From NCBI RefSeq assembly GCF_001425025.1, contig NZ_LMDE01000011.1:353324-417323 (forward strand): DNA of 64,000 nt, given 5' to 3'. The translations under genes were made by a program, and so were the position numbers. This DNA is from Nocardioides sp. Root122 (GTDB lineage: Bacteria > Actinomycetota > Actinomycetes > Propionibacteriales > Nocardioidaceae). Below, in pieces: positions 1 through 7,845 of the stretch. Each line of letters opens with the position of its first letter. The first letter of the stretch is position 1. The notes beneath the pieces were generated by a model that worked only from the letters and a program-made list of their open reading frames with translations, was not told where the DNA came from and ran no database searches.

Positions 1-1
1 C

Positions 2-547
2 GTCGGTGAGACCACGGTGTTCGGCCCCACCGGTCGGATGGAGAACCTCCAGCGGCTCGTCCTCCTCGAGCAGCTCCAGGGCTGGTGCGCCGACACCCGC
101 ACCAAGGTCACCATCAAGCCGGTCATCGACCTCACCACCGAGCTGAGTGCACCCGGCTACGACATCCCCCAGTGGCTGCGCGAGCAGATCGCCCTGCGCG
201 ACGGCACGTGTGTGTACCCGTGGTGCACGCGGCCCGCCCGCCGCGCGGACGTCGACCACATCGTCGAGTACGACCACGAGGCTGAAGCCGAAGGTCGCCC
301 ACAACCCGGCCCCACCACCACGTCGAACCTCGCCGCGCTCTGCCGCTCCCACCACAGGCTCAAGACCCACTCCGCCTGGACCTACGCGATGGTCGCGCCA
401 GGCGTGTTCGAGTGGACCAGCCCACACGGACACCGCTACCTCCGCGACAGGAATGGCACGGTCGCATTCGACCAGCCGGGTCTCGTGACGGGCGCCAGGG
501 CGCCCTCCTCGACCAACGGGACTGTCGATCCACCCGAGCGACCATGA
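2..547 (+). CDS. DUF222/HNH endonuclease-domain protein (13E12 repeat family), C-terminal part
   Basis: This is the 3' end of a gene whose start lies before the window; the reading frame is open from base 2. The visible part carries an HNH nuclease signature: CVYPWCTRPAR, then ADVDHIVEYDHE, then NLAALCRSHHRLKTH. That order of Cys, DHI and CRxHHxxKT residues is typical of the C-terminal HNH domain of DUF222 proteins, the mycobacterial 13E12 repeat family. Such genes occur in many divergent copies in actinobacteria and may behave as homing-like elements, but whether this one cuts DNA is not shown. The last ~25 codons overlap the first copy of a 65-base direct repeat, so the C-terminus is partly repeat-encoded. 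Confidence 0.85.
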   Translation, partial: VGETTVFGPTGRMENLQRLVLLEQLQGWCADTRTKVTIKPVIDLTTELSAPGYDIPQWLREQIALRDGTCVYPWCTRPARRADVDHIVEYDHEAEAEGRPQPGPTTTSNLAALCRSHHRLKTHSAWTYAMVAPGVFEWTSPHGHRYLRDRNGTVAFDQPGLVTGARAPSSTNGTVDPPERP

Positions 548-703
548 CCCCGCCCCGCACCCCGCCACTCACCACGGTGGCGGGGCCATCGGCGCGTCCA
601 GGGAGCAGCCCTATCGGTGGACCGGGTCTCGTGACGGGCGCCAGGGCGCCCTCCTCGACCAACGAGCACGCTGATCCACCCGAGCGGGCGCCCTCCTCGA
701 CCA
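476..703. repeat. Tandemly arranged direct repeats with internal hairpin at the HNH gene 3' end
   Basis: Copy 1 occupies 476-540 and copy 2 622-686. Each has an identical 43-base block (476-518 and 622-664), an 8-base variable spacer, then GATCCACCCGAGCG. A third partial copy of 18 bases (GGGCGCCCTCCTCGACCA) follows at 686-703. The core GGGCGC-CAGG-GCGCCC can fold as a 6-bp hairpin. The first copy lies inside the HNH reading frame and the others in the 216-base gap before the Nudix gene. I see no transposase nearby. Confidence 0.9.
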
Positions 704-763
704 CCGGGGAAGCGGCCGGGTGCCCGAAGCCGGCCACGAAGCGCGCTGAAGCTGGTCGGGCGA

Positions 764-1234
764 TCAGCTCGGGGCGGGCTCGGTGATGTCGACCGGCGCC
801 TGCGGGAGTCCGTGTCGCAGCAGTGCGGACAGGAGCTCCCCGAGCCTCGGCGGGAAGACGGTGTCGGTCGTCCGCGACAAGTCGTCGGCTCTCCACCAAC
901 GGAAGCCCGAGATCGTCCGGGCCTCGAAGTCGCTCAGCGCCGCAGGTCTCGGCTCGAAGTGCCCCACCCTGTGCAGCAGCCAGTCCTCGTGGACCTCGAC
1001 GGTTCGACCGTCGTACCGATACGTGTGGTCGCGGGTCCAGACGGGCGACCCGACTGGCAAGGTCGACAAGCCGGTCTCCTCGTGAGCCTCGCGGCTGGCT
1101 GCCTGCTGCAGCGACTCGCCGGTCTCGACACCTCCTCCGACGGGATACCAGCACTGTGTCCCCGAGGCGGGATCAGCCGAGCGGATCAGGAGGACGCGAT
1201 CGTCCTGGTCCAGCAGCAGCAGCTTGACGGTCAT
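764..1234 (-). CDS. Nudix hydrolase
   Basis: This 156-residue protein carries a complete Nudix box, GX5EX7REXXEEXGL (residues about 35-56), so it should bind divalent metal and hydrolyse a nucleoside-diphosphate-linked compound; the substrate cannot be read from sequence. I place the start at ATG 1234. A longer GTG version reaches 1306, but its extra 24 codons have weak third-position GC bias, and a TACACT element that could serve as a -10 box lies at about 1246-1251. It is a single gene between the repeat region and a divergently transcribed membrane protein. Confidence 0.85.
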   Translation of the reverse strand: MTVKLLLLDQDDRVLLIRSADPASGTQCWYPVGGGVETGESLQQAASREAHEETGLSTLPVGSPVWTRDHTYRYDGRTVEVHEDWLLHRVGHFEPRPAALSDFEARTISGFRWWRADDLSRTTDTVFPPRLGELLSALLRHGLPQAPVDITEPAPS

Positions 1235-1432
1235 GCGAGGCACGTGCGGAGTGTAGGAGCCGAGGTCAGTGCGGTGATCGTGACGCAACAGGTACGTCAC
1301 AGCCACCGCACCAGCCGAATGGCCGATGGGACCGCGCCGATCGGCCGGCGAGCTGCGGCCGCCGAGCCGAGGCGCGCGCTGTCGGGCACAGCGATCGTGG
1401 ATCCACCGATCCTCACAGCAACGGAGCCCATG

Positions 1433-1921
1433 ATGACCACACCGTCACCCGCCATCGCCACGCTGGACGACCAGCCCCTCTCGGTGCGAGCCAAGCTCGC
1501 TGCAGCCTGGACGAGCTTCATGCTGCTCTACGCCTACGTGGACATCCTCGGCTTCTACACGCCGGGCAACGTCGCGGACATCCTCGACGGCAAGGTCTAC
1601 GAGTTCGACCTGTCCCAGACCTTCTCGACCACCGTGCTGAGCGTCCTCGCGGTCCCCATGTTCATGGTCGTGCTGTCGACGTCGCTGCCCGCCCGGGCGA
1701 ACCGCGCCACCAACCTCGTCGTGGCCGCACTCTTCGTCCCCTTCACGGTGTTCAACGTGGCGGGTGGGTTCTACCTCTACTTCTACGGCCTCGGTGTCGT
1801 CCTCGAGCTGGTCGTCCTGGCCCTCATCGTGAGGTGGGCCTGGACCTGGCCCCGCACCACAGCGTCGGTGACCTCCGCGACCGGCCGCGACCGCGAGACG
1901 GCCGGCGCGCACCAGCGCTAG
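1433..1921 (+). CDS. DUF6326-like four-helix membrane protein
   Basis: A 162-residue integral membrane protein with about four hydrophobic segments. The opening LAAAWTSFMLLYAYVDILGFY and the following PGNVADILDGKV resemble the conserved start of DUF6326 proteins, whose function is unknown. The start is ATG 1433, six bases after GGAG; another ATG directly precedes it at 1430. The reading frame stays open far upstream, but that part runs antisense to the Nudix gene and is not coding. The C-terminus is a short charged tail. Confidence 0.75.
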   Translation: MTTPSPAIATLDDQPLSVRAKLAAAWTSFMLLYAYVDILGFYTPGNVADILDGKVYEFDLSQTFSTTVLSVLAVPMFMVVLSTSLPARANRATNLVVAALFVPFTVFNVAGGFYLYFYGLGVVLELVVLALIVRWAWTWPRTTASVTSATGRDRETAGAHQR

Positions 1922-1928
1922 GTCCGTG

Positions 1929-2075
1929 TCAGCCGCTGCCGTCGTACCCGCCGGTGCGGCGGTGGCGATCGCCCCGGGCCTCGGGGCCCGAGGTCCTGTC
2001 ACGCGACCGGTTCTGCCAGCCCGCCCACACGAAGACGAGCACGATCAGGGCGAGGATGATCCACCAGACGGACAT
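1929..2075 (-). CDS. Small single-span membrane protein, 48 residues
   Basis: A short gene with an excellent ribosome binding site: GGGAGG lies 8 bases before ATG 2075. The product begins MSVWWIILALIVLVFVWAGW, one hydrophobic segment, and continues with a polar Arg/Gly-rich tail of about 28 residues ending in YDGSG. It is convergent with the DUF6326 gene, which ends 8 bases away, and lies downstream of HU beyond that gene's terminator. I do not recognise a family. Small proteins with Trp-rich single spans are common in actinobacteria; a role cannot be assigned. Confidence 0.7.
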   Translation of the reverse strand: MSVWWIILALIVLVFVWAGWQNRSRDRTSGPEARGDRHRRTGGYDGSG

Positions 2076-2161
2076 CGACACCACCTCCCGAGCCACGGTA
2101 CGTCTGCGCGTCGGTCCCGGAGCGATGGTCTGGACAACCGACGCTGGCCGGCAACGACGTC

Positions 2162-2204
2162 GGGGCCGCCGGCAGGACGCGTGGTGCGTCCCGCCGGCGG
2201 CCCC
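2162..2204 (-). terminator. Strong hairpin downstream of HU
   Basis: A 19-base stem (2162-2180 with 2186-2204, one mismatch) surrounds the loop GTGGT. It begins 16 bases after the HU stop codon. There is no U-tract, as is usual for actinobacterial terminators. Confidence 0.8.
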
Positions 2205-2219
2205 GCCGAGGATGGTGCG

Positions 2220-2495
2220 TCAGCCGTTGACGGCGTTCTTGAACGCAGCAGCCGGCTTGAAGGCCGGGGCCTTGCTGGCCGCGATCTCCATCGTCTCGCC
2301 GGTCTGCGGGTTGCGGCCCGTGCGGGCCGAACGCTCGCGGGACTCGAAGGTTCCGAAGCCCGGAACGGTCACCTTGTCGCCGCCCGCGACAGCGGAGGTG
2401 ATGGAGGTGATGACAGCCTCGAGGGCCTTGTCGGCCTGGGCGTTGGTCAGCTCGGCGTGCGACGCAATGGCGTCGCGCAGTTCAGTCTTGTTCAC
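2220..2495 (-). CDS. hup: DNA-binding protein HU
   Basis: A 91-residue HU-family histone-like protein that bends and compacts DNA as a dimer. It shows the family sequence VPGFGTFESRERSARTGRNP, with the DNA-contacting arm, and ends in KPAAAFKNAVNG, so it lacks the Lys/Ala-rich tail of mycobacterial HupB and is the short, E. coli-like form. The start is GTG 2495 (VNKTELRDAI) six bases after AGGAG; an upstream ATG in frame at 2525 would add ten residues atypical of the family. It is a single gene with its own terminator. Confidence 0.95.
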   Translation of the reverse strand: MNKTELRDAIASHAELTNAQADKALEAVITSITSAVAGGDKVTVPGFGTFESRERSARTGRNPQTGETMEIAASKAPAFKPAAAFKNAVNG

Positions 2496-2645
2496 GTAGA
2501 GCTCCTGCTCGTCGGTTGTGTTCAACCGTCATTCAACATCCCCGCCCCGCTGCGGCGCTGCGGGGGCCAACCCGCAGGGGTGAGGCGGCCCTTCGCGGCC
2601 GGTCCCGGCGCACCACGTACGACGTCACCCAGGCGCGGTCGTCAG

Positions 2646-2665
2646 GCACCGCTCGGCGGCGGTGC
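2646..2665 (-). terminator. Hairpin downstream of the polysaccharide deacetylase
   Basis: GCACCGC (2646-2652) pairs with GCGGTGC (2659-2665) around a six-base loop, about 80 bases after the deacetylase stop. It is a plausible terminator separating that gene from the HU promoter region. A second 7-bp hairpin lies at 2558-2577. Confidence 0.45.
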
Positions 2666-2741
2666 GGGCCGGCACCTCACCCAGCCTCGGGTGATGTCGC
2701 GGTGCCACTCCCGGCCTACCGTCCGAAGGTGCTGATGAGTC

Positions 2742-3401
2742 TCAGCGCAGGCGCTTGACGGTCCCGACGAGGGCCGACCGGGCCTGCAGGTGCAGGGCGG
2801 GCGGACGCAGCACCTCGCGCTCGACCGTGCGGGGCGAGTCGCCGTGCCGAATGCTGTAGCGCGGCTGGAGCCAGCGGTCGGAGCGTGCCCAACGACGGTC
2901 GCTGGTCTGCACCGAGCGGTAGCCCAGGGGCCGCAGTGCCTCGAGCACGCCGCGGTCGTAGCGCCCGAGCGGGAGCGCGGCGTCGTGGACCCGGCTGCCG
3001 GTCACGTCCTCGAGCACCTCGCGTGAGATGACCAGCTCCTCCTGCCGCCTCGCCGCGTCGAGGCCGCGCCACGGCCGGTGCGTCATGCCGTGGTTGCCGA
3101 TCGTCATGCCCGCGTCGCGGAGGCGGCGTACGTCGTCGGCGCCGAGGCTGCCGGGCTGGTCGAGCCGGCCCGCCACCACGAAGAACGTCGCGGTCAGTCC
3201 CCGCTCGAGCAGCTCCGGGAGCGCGATGTCCACGTCGGAGGCGTTGCCGTCGTCGAAGCTCAGCCGGACGTCGTCCCGGCCCACCACCCGGTCGAGCACG
3301 CCCCGGAAGACGTCACGGCTGATCCAGTAGGAGTCCTCGCCCGGCTCGAGCACGCGTTGCGGTGTGCCGATGCCGTGGAAGCACACATTCACCACACGCA
3401 T
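2742..3401 (-). CDS. Polysaccharide deacetylase (NodB/CE4 family)
   Basis: A 219-residue protein with the carbohydrate esterase 4 motifs: RLSFDDGN (metal-binding Asp pair, residues 47-53) and NHGMTHRPW (the HxxxH zinc motif, residues 103-111). These enzymes remove N- or O-acetyl groups from peptidoglycan or exopolysaccharide. There is no signal peptide from ATG 3401; a longer reading to 3461 does not give a convincing one, so it may act in the cytoplasm or be exported otherwise. It is divergent from an acetyltransferase-like gene and lies near polysaccharide genes, suggesting a role in surface glycan modification. The substrate is unknown. Confidence 0.85.
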   Translation of the reverse strand: MRVVNVCFHGIGTPQRVLEPGEDSYWISRDVFRGVLDRVVGRDDVRLSFDDGNASDVDIALPELLERGLTATFFVVAGRLDQPGSLGADDVRRLRDAGMTIGNHGMTHRPWRGLDAARRQEELVISREVLEDVTGSRVHDAALPLGRYDRGVLEALRPLGYRSVQTSDRRWARSDRWLQPRYSIRHGDSPRTVEREVLRPPALHLQARSALVGTVKRLR

Positions 3402-3523
3402 GCCGGAAAGGTAGGCGACGCAGTGACCGCTCCAGCCGGTCCGACGACCGATGCTCCCCAAATGGAGGTATGTGCCCCGCCGGGCGCCGGTCTGCCCCGG
3501 CCGTGCTTCCTACGGTGAGGACC

Positions 3524-4402
3524 ATGGGGGAGTCCGTGGGGGTGGACGACAGGGTCGAGCTCGCGCCGATCACCGGCGCCGACGTCGGTGACGTCGCCGA
3601 CTTCCTGCACCAGCACCTCAACAGCAGGCTGAGTGCGGCGCAGTGGGCGAGCAGCGCCGTTCCGCCGTGGAGCGTGGACGCGCCCAACCACGGGTTCCTG
3701 CTCCGGCAGGGCGGCGCCGTCGTGGGCGCCTACCTTGCCTTCTACTCCGAGCGCGAGGTCGACGGGCAGGTACGCCGGATCTGCAACCTGGCGGCCTGGT
3801 GCGTGCTCGATGAGCACCGTGCCCACGGCGTACGGCTCGCACGGGCGATGCTGCGCCAGCGCGGCTACGACTTCGTGGACCTCTCGCCCAGCGGCAACGT
3901 CGTACGTCTCAACGAGCGGCTCGGCTTCCACTCGCTCGACACCTCGACGGCCCTCGTGCCCAACCTGCCGCTGCCTTCGAGGCGGGGCGTGCGGGTCCTG
4001 ACCGCTCCCGCCCAGATCGAGGCAGCCCTGTCGGGGCGCGACCTGCAGGTCTATCGCGACCACCGGTCCGCGGCGGCCGCGCTGCACTTCGTGGTCCGCG
4101 TGGGCGAGGACTCCTGCTACGTGATCGCGCGACGCGAGCGGCGCAAGGGGCTGCCGCTCTTCGCCTCGCTGCTGCACGTCTCGGACCCGGCCGTGCTGGC
4201 GCGCGCCGGGCACGCGCCCTACCGCCACCTGCTGGTGCGGCACCGCGCGCTCGTGACGCTCGCCGAGGGGCGCGTCGCGGGCCGGCCGCCGCGGCTCTCC
4301 CGCCAGCAGGCTGCTCCGCGGCCCCGGATGTTCCGCGGCGACGGCCTGTCGCCGCGGTCGGTCGACTACCTGTACAGCGAGCTGATGTGCGTGCCGTGGT
4401 GA
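3524..4402 (+). CDS. GNAT-like acyltransferase domain protein
   Basis: A 292-residue protein. The N-terminal half looks like a GNAT fold: VVGAYLAFYSEREVDGQVRR is a beta-strand pair and ICNLAAWCVLDEHRAHGVRL sits where the acetyl-CoA loop is expected; NVVRLNERLGFHSLD matches the C-terminal GNAT signature N-x-x-S/L-x-x-x-x-E-x-x-GF. The C-terminal half is not recognised. The start is ATG 3524 after GTGAGG. It is followed 28 bases later by a methyltransferase and is divergent from a polysaccharide deacetylase, which suggests modification of a surface glycan or nucleotide sugar. The acyl acceptor is unknown. Confidence 0.6.
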   Translation: MGESVGVDDRVELAPITGADVGDVADFLHQHLNSRLSAAQWASSAVPPWSVDAPNHGFLLRQGGAVVGAYLAFYSEREVDGQVRRICNLAAWCVLDEHRAHGVRLARAMLRQRGYDFVDLSPSGNVVRLNERLGFHSLDTSTALVPNLPLPSRRGVRVLTAPAQIEAALSGRDLQVYRDHRSAAAALHFVVRVGEDSCYVIARRERRKGLPLFASLLHVSDPAVLARAGHAPYRHLLVRHRALVTLAEGRVAGRPPRLSRQQAAPRPRMFRGDGLSPRSVDYLYSELMCVPW

Positions 4403-4430
4403 GCGGCGCGCCGACGACGAGGGGAACACG

Positions 4431-5120
4431 ATGACGGAGAACCGTGGGGTCGCGGCACGGCTCAGGCACAAGCTGGTGGACGCACCCGGCTCCGCAGGCG
4501 CACGCACGCGCGCGGCGCGGTGGGCGCTGGTCGAGGAGGCGTTCCCCGACCTGGCGACCATGTCCGTGCTGGACCTCGGCGGCACCGTCGAGTGGTGGCG
4601 CCGCGCGCCGGTCCGCCCGAAGGAGGTCACCGTGCTCAACCTCTTCGAGCCCGGAGACTCCGACGACCCGGCGATGGTGCCGGTGACCGGCGACGCCTGC
4701 CGTGCCCGCGAGGCACTGGGGGCGGCGGGCGCGCCCGGGTCGTACGACGTCGTCTTCTCCAACTCGCTGCTCGAGCACGTCGGTGGGCACGCCCAGCGGG
4801 CCGCCCTCGCGCGCGAGGTGCACGCGCTCGCACCCCGGCACTGGGTGCAGACGCCCTACCGCTACTTCCCGCTCGAGCCGCACTGGCTCTTCCCGGGCCT
4901 GCAGTTCATGCCGATGGCCGCGCGCGCCCGGCTGGCCGCGCGGTGGCCGCTGGCCCACAGCAGCCCGGACTCGCGCGAGGACGCGATGTCGGAGGTGCAG
5001 TGGACCGAGCTCGTCGGGATCGCCGAGCTGAAGTCGTACTTCCCGGGCTCCACCATCCACCACGAGCGCGTGGCCGGGCTGACCAAGTCGCTCGTGGCGG
5101 TCGGCGGGGGAGCCCTCTAG
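4431..5120 (+). CDS. Class I SAM-dependent methyltransferase
   Basis: A 229-residue protein with motif I VLDLGGT (residues 46-52) for S-adenosylmethionine binding and SYDVVFSNSLLEHV (about 104-117), the motif IV/post-IV region of class I methyltransferases. Similar small methyltransferases occur in glycan and lipid biosynthesis clusters. The start ATG 4431 follows a GAGGGGAA ribosome binding site. It probably forms a unit with the preceding acyltransferase-like gene and converges on a secreted beta-helix gene. The methyl acceptor cannot be told from sequence. Confidence 0.8.
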   Translation: MTENRGVAARLRHKLVDAPGSAGARTRAARWALVEEAFPDLATMSVLDLGGTVEWWRRAPVRPKEVTVLNLFEPGDSDDPAMVPVTGDACRAREALGAAGAPGSYDVVFSNSLLEHVGGHAQRAALAREVHALAPRHWVQTPYRYFPLEPHWLFPGLQFMPMAARARLAARWPLAHSSPDSREDAMSEVQWTELVGIAELKSYFPGSTIHHERVAGLTKSLVAVGGGAL

Positions 5121-5147
5121 CCGCGGCCTCGGGAGCCGCGGCCAGAG
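5115..5147. terminator. Bidirectional hairpin between convergent genes
   Basis: GCCGCGGC at 5120-5127 pairs with its second copy at 5135-5142 around CTCGGGA; outer CTCT/AGAG can extend it. It lies between the convergent methyltransferase and beta-helix genes. Confidence 0.7.
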
Positions 5148-5191
5148 GAGTCCGGCACAGGAGTCCGGCGGACCTGCTGGTCGGGTCGCGC

Positions 5192-6667
5192 CTACGGGTT
5201 GAGGGCCTCGCCGCTGTCCCAGACGTTGCCGGACCACACGTTGCCGACCGCGCCCTTCTCGAACGACGTCACCGGCCCGTAGACGCCGCACTTGCGGTTG
5301 GCGCCACGCTCGAAGACGTTGTTGATGAACCGGATGTTGGTCGCGCCGTAGGGCTTCGAGCCCTTCTGCCCGCCGTAGGCGCAGTAGGAGATCGAGGAGT
5401 TGTTGGCGCGGAGGAAGTTGTTCTCGATCAGCACGTCGTCGATCGGGTCGAAGTCACCGAAGAGGGAGACGTCGGCCGTGCACCCACCGTCGGTGCTGTT
5501 GAGGATCGCCGTGCAGTGCAGCGTGTTGTGACGCACCACCATGGTGTGCCCACCGTTGGAGATGAACGCATTGTTGTGGGTGCTGCCGCCGTCGGGGTTG
5601 TACTGGTCGTGCAGCCAGGAGTCGCTCAGCTCGCAGAAGTTGTTGCACTGGAAGCTGTGCTGGCCACCGGTGATGTCCACCCGGCTGGCCTTGATGTTGT
5701 AGCCCCAGAGCCCGGCGGTCGAGACGGAGCCGGCGCGCACGTCGGAGTCGGTGATGGTGACCGAGCTGTCGCCGTCGCCGTAGATCGACCACACGCCCGG
5801 GACCGAGGACTTGTCGATGACGACGCCCTTGGTCTGGATGACGAGCGCGTCCTTGCACTTCGCGAGCACGTCGGCACCGGTGATGGTGACCGGGGAGCTG
5901 ATCGTGCACGGCCCGGTGTAGGGGGTCAGCGTGGTGCCGGCGGGGACACCGGTGTTGTCCGGGCCCGGCCAGCCGCCGACGGGGGTGGGCGTGGGCGTCG
6001 GGGTGGGCGTCGGCGTCGGGTCCTGCGTCGAGGTGCCCGGCTTGAAGCGGACGTCGACCCAGAAGTTGGCGTCGCCGCGGGCCTCGCTGCGCGGGAAGGC
6101 CGGGCGGTCGGACACGGTCGTCCAGCCGTTGCGCTTGCCGGGCACGCGCAGCTGCGCGGTGGAGTGGCCCTTGGCGAAGCCGCGCGGCGTGGCGGCGTGG
6201 ATGCCCTTGGTGCGCGTGTGCACGGACACGACGTAGCGGGTGCCCTTCGTCAGGGCGACCTTCGACCGGAACTTCACCGACTGCCAGCCGGTGCCCGCGA
6301 CCGGAGCGATCGAGGTGCGGGCGAGGCGCTTGCCGCTGCCCGACCACAGCGTGGCGGAGCGCGGCGTCGCGGCCTTCCAGGCGAGCGGCTTGTAGTAGCG
6401 CACGCCGACGACCTTGCCGTCGACCTTGGGGGAGAAGCGCATGCCGACCTCGCGGGAGGGCCCCCGGCGTACGATGACGCCGGAGGGCTCGCCCTTGCCG
6501 AAGGCGCCGACGGTGGCGGCGGCGCGCTGCGGGTCGGCCGTCGGTGCCGCGGGAGCGGGACCGGTCAGCACGACCGCGGACAGGCCGACGGCCAGGAGGG
6601 CGACGGGCACGAGCCGCCGGAGGCGGCGTGGAGTAGGAGTGTGCGTGGGGGGCACGGGGGAATGCAT
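5192..6667 (-). CDS. Secreted DUF4082 plus parallel beta-helix protein
   Basis: A 491-residue exported protein. Residues 1-40 form a Sec signal peptide (RRLRRLVPVALLAVGLSAVVL, then APAAP). Residues about 50-210 match the DUF4082 pattern (GVRYYKPLAWKAAT, GTRYVVSVHT, DANFWVDVRF). A Pro-Thr repeat linker (about 215-230) follows, encoded by a GGCGTC-type microsatellite. The remainder is rich in Asn/Gly and short turns (NNFLRANNSS, RFINNVFERG), typical of right-handed parallel beta-helices in polysaccharide lyases and epimerases. The likely role is binding or cleaving extracellular polysaccharide, in keeping with the neighbouring polysaccharide operon. No catalytic residues could be assigned. Confidence 0.8.
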   Translation of the reverse strand: MHSPVPPTHTPTPRRLRRLVPVALLAVGLSAVVLTGPAPAAPTADPQRAAATVGAFGKGEPSGVIVRRGPSREVGMRFSPKVDGKVVGVRYYKPLAWKAATPRSATLWSGSGKRLARTSIAPVAGTGWQSVKFRSKVALTKGTRYVVSVHTRTKGIHAATPRGFAKGHSTAQLRVPGKRNGWTTVSDRPAFPRSEARGDANFWVDVRFKPGTSTQDPTPTPTPTPTPTPVGGWPGPDNTGVPAGTTLTPYTGPCTISSPVTITGADVLAKCKDALVIQTKGVVIDKSSVPGVWSIYGDGDSSVTITDSDVRAGSVSTAGLWGYNIKASRVDITGGQHSFQCNNFCELSDSWLHDQYNPDGGSTHNNAFISNGGHTMVVRHNTLHCTAILNSTDGGCTADVSLFGDFDPIDDVLIENNFLRANNSSISYCAYGGQKGSKPYGATNIRFINNVFERGANRKCGVYGPVTSFEKGAVGNVWSGNVWDSGEALNP

Positions 6668-6816
6668 CGATGGACCTCGCTGTCACCCGGGGGGTCGGGA
6701 ACGGGGTAGGGGAACGGTACTGCGGTGGGGGCGCAGTCCGAGGCATCCTCCACAAGCCGTCAGCACGACCACAAGCCGGTGCAGGAACTTCCCCAAACGG
6801 TGCCGACACGGCCCGG

Positions 6817-7839
6817 TCAGCGCACGACGGTGGCCGACCAGGCCTGCTCGACGAGGAGCTGTGGAGCGGCGTCAGCCGTGGTGTCGAGCGACCACACGTC
6901 GGTCACGCCGGGCTCGTCGGCGCGCGGCATCCCGTAGAGCAGGGTGTCGTCGTCGAGCCACTCCACCTGGTCGTCGACCCCTCGCGGACCCTGCTCGAGC
7001 AGCGTGCGCTCACCCGTCGCGAGGTCCTGGACCGTGATCTGCCACACGACCTTGCGCCCCGGGTCGACGTCGACCTTGAAGGCCACCTGCGAGCCGTCCG
7101 GCGACACGGCCGGGCACTCGGCGTCGGCGGAGACCGAGGTGAGGGTGCGCTCGGTCAGGTCGCCCTCGACCAGCCAGGTGCGGCCGCCCTCGGCGACGGT
7201 GGCGTAGAACGTCTCGTCGTCGACGAAGGTGACGCCCCAGATGTTGCGGTCGGTCGGGCGCACCTGCGTGCCCTCGATGACGAGGTCGAACTTCTCGAGG
7301 TTCCCCCACGTCCTGCTGCCGTCGAAGGCGTGGATCTCCGTCGCGGTGGAGAAGCCGGCCGTCATGTAGGAGTGCCCCGACACGAAGGACGTCGTCCCGA
7401 CCAGCGTGCCGTCCGGCGAGAGACGGGTGCGGCTGGGGATGCCGGGCAGGGGCGAGGAGTCGACCTCCTGCCAGTCGGCGTCGTAGGAGTGCGCCTCGTA
7501 GGTCGTGACCACCCCGCGGTCGATGGTCAGGCACGAGGCGCCGTCGGGCCCGGCCGCGACGCGGTCGCACGAGACGCCCGTGAAGGCGCGGGCGCCGCCG
7601 GGGTCGTCGAGCGGCACCATCGCGACCACGCCGAGCTCGTTGTCGAGGCCCGTGTGCCGGAACACGATGCGCGGGCCGTCCACGACCTCGGCGACTGGTG
7701 TCCGGACCGCCTCGGGCTCGGCGTCGCGCTGGGCACGTACCTCGCGGCCCTGGGCGAGGACGTAGACCCCTGCGGTCGCGACGAGGGCGACGACGATGGC
7801 GACGAACACCAGCACCCGGGCGCGCGGACCGACGTTCAT
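6817..7839 (-). CDS. Membrane-anchored beta-propeller (PD40/TolB-like) protein
   Basis: A 340-residue protein with an N-terminal hydrophobic segment (residues 9-28) and a large extracytoplasmic part. Repeats such as RTRLSPDGTLVGT, PAVSPDGSQVAFKVD and VEWLDDDTLLYG are PD40/WD40-like beta-propeller blades. Proteins of this type serve as binding scaffolds. It is the last gene of a four-gene run: the MFS transporter ends 6 bases before its start. Together with the sugar transferase at the head of the run, it may act in assembly or export of a surface polymer; this is inferred from context only. Confidence 0.7.
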   Translation of the reverse strand: MNVGPRARVLVFVAIVVALVATAGVYVLAQGREVRAQRDAEPEAVRTPVAEVVDGPRIVFRHTGLDNELGVVAMVPLDDPGGARAFTGVSCDRVAAGPDGASCLTIDRGVVTTYEAHSYDADWQEVDSSPLPGIPSRTRLSPDGTLVGTTSFVSGHSYMTAGFSTATEIHAFDGSRTWGNLEKFDLVIEGTQVRPTDRNIWGVTFVDDETFYATVAEGGRTWLVEGDLTERTLTSVSADAECPAVSPDGSQVAFKVDVDPGRKVVWQITVQDLATGERTLLEQGPRGVDDQVEWLDDDTLLYGMPRADEPGVTDVWSLDTTADAAPQLLVEQAWSATVVR

Positions 7840-7845
7840 GGCAGG

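Noticed and set aside
1235..1306. Longer GTG start of the Nudix protein
   Set aside because: The extra codons have weak third-position GC bias, no ribosome binding site and a promoter-like TACACT inside; ATG 1234 fits better, though not proven.
5984..6020. CRISPR-like or tandem repeat array
   Set aside because: It is a short GGCGTC-type microsatellite coding for a Pro-Thr linker in the beta-helix protein, with no spacers.
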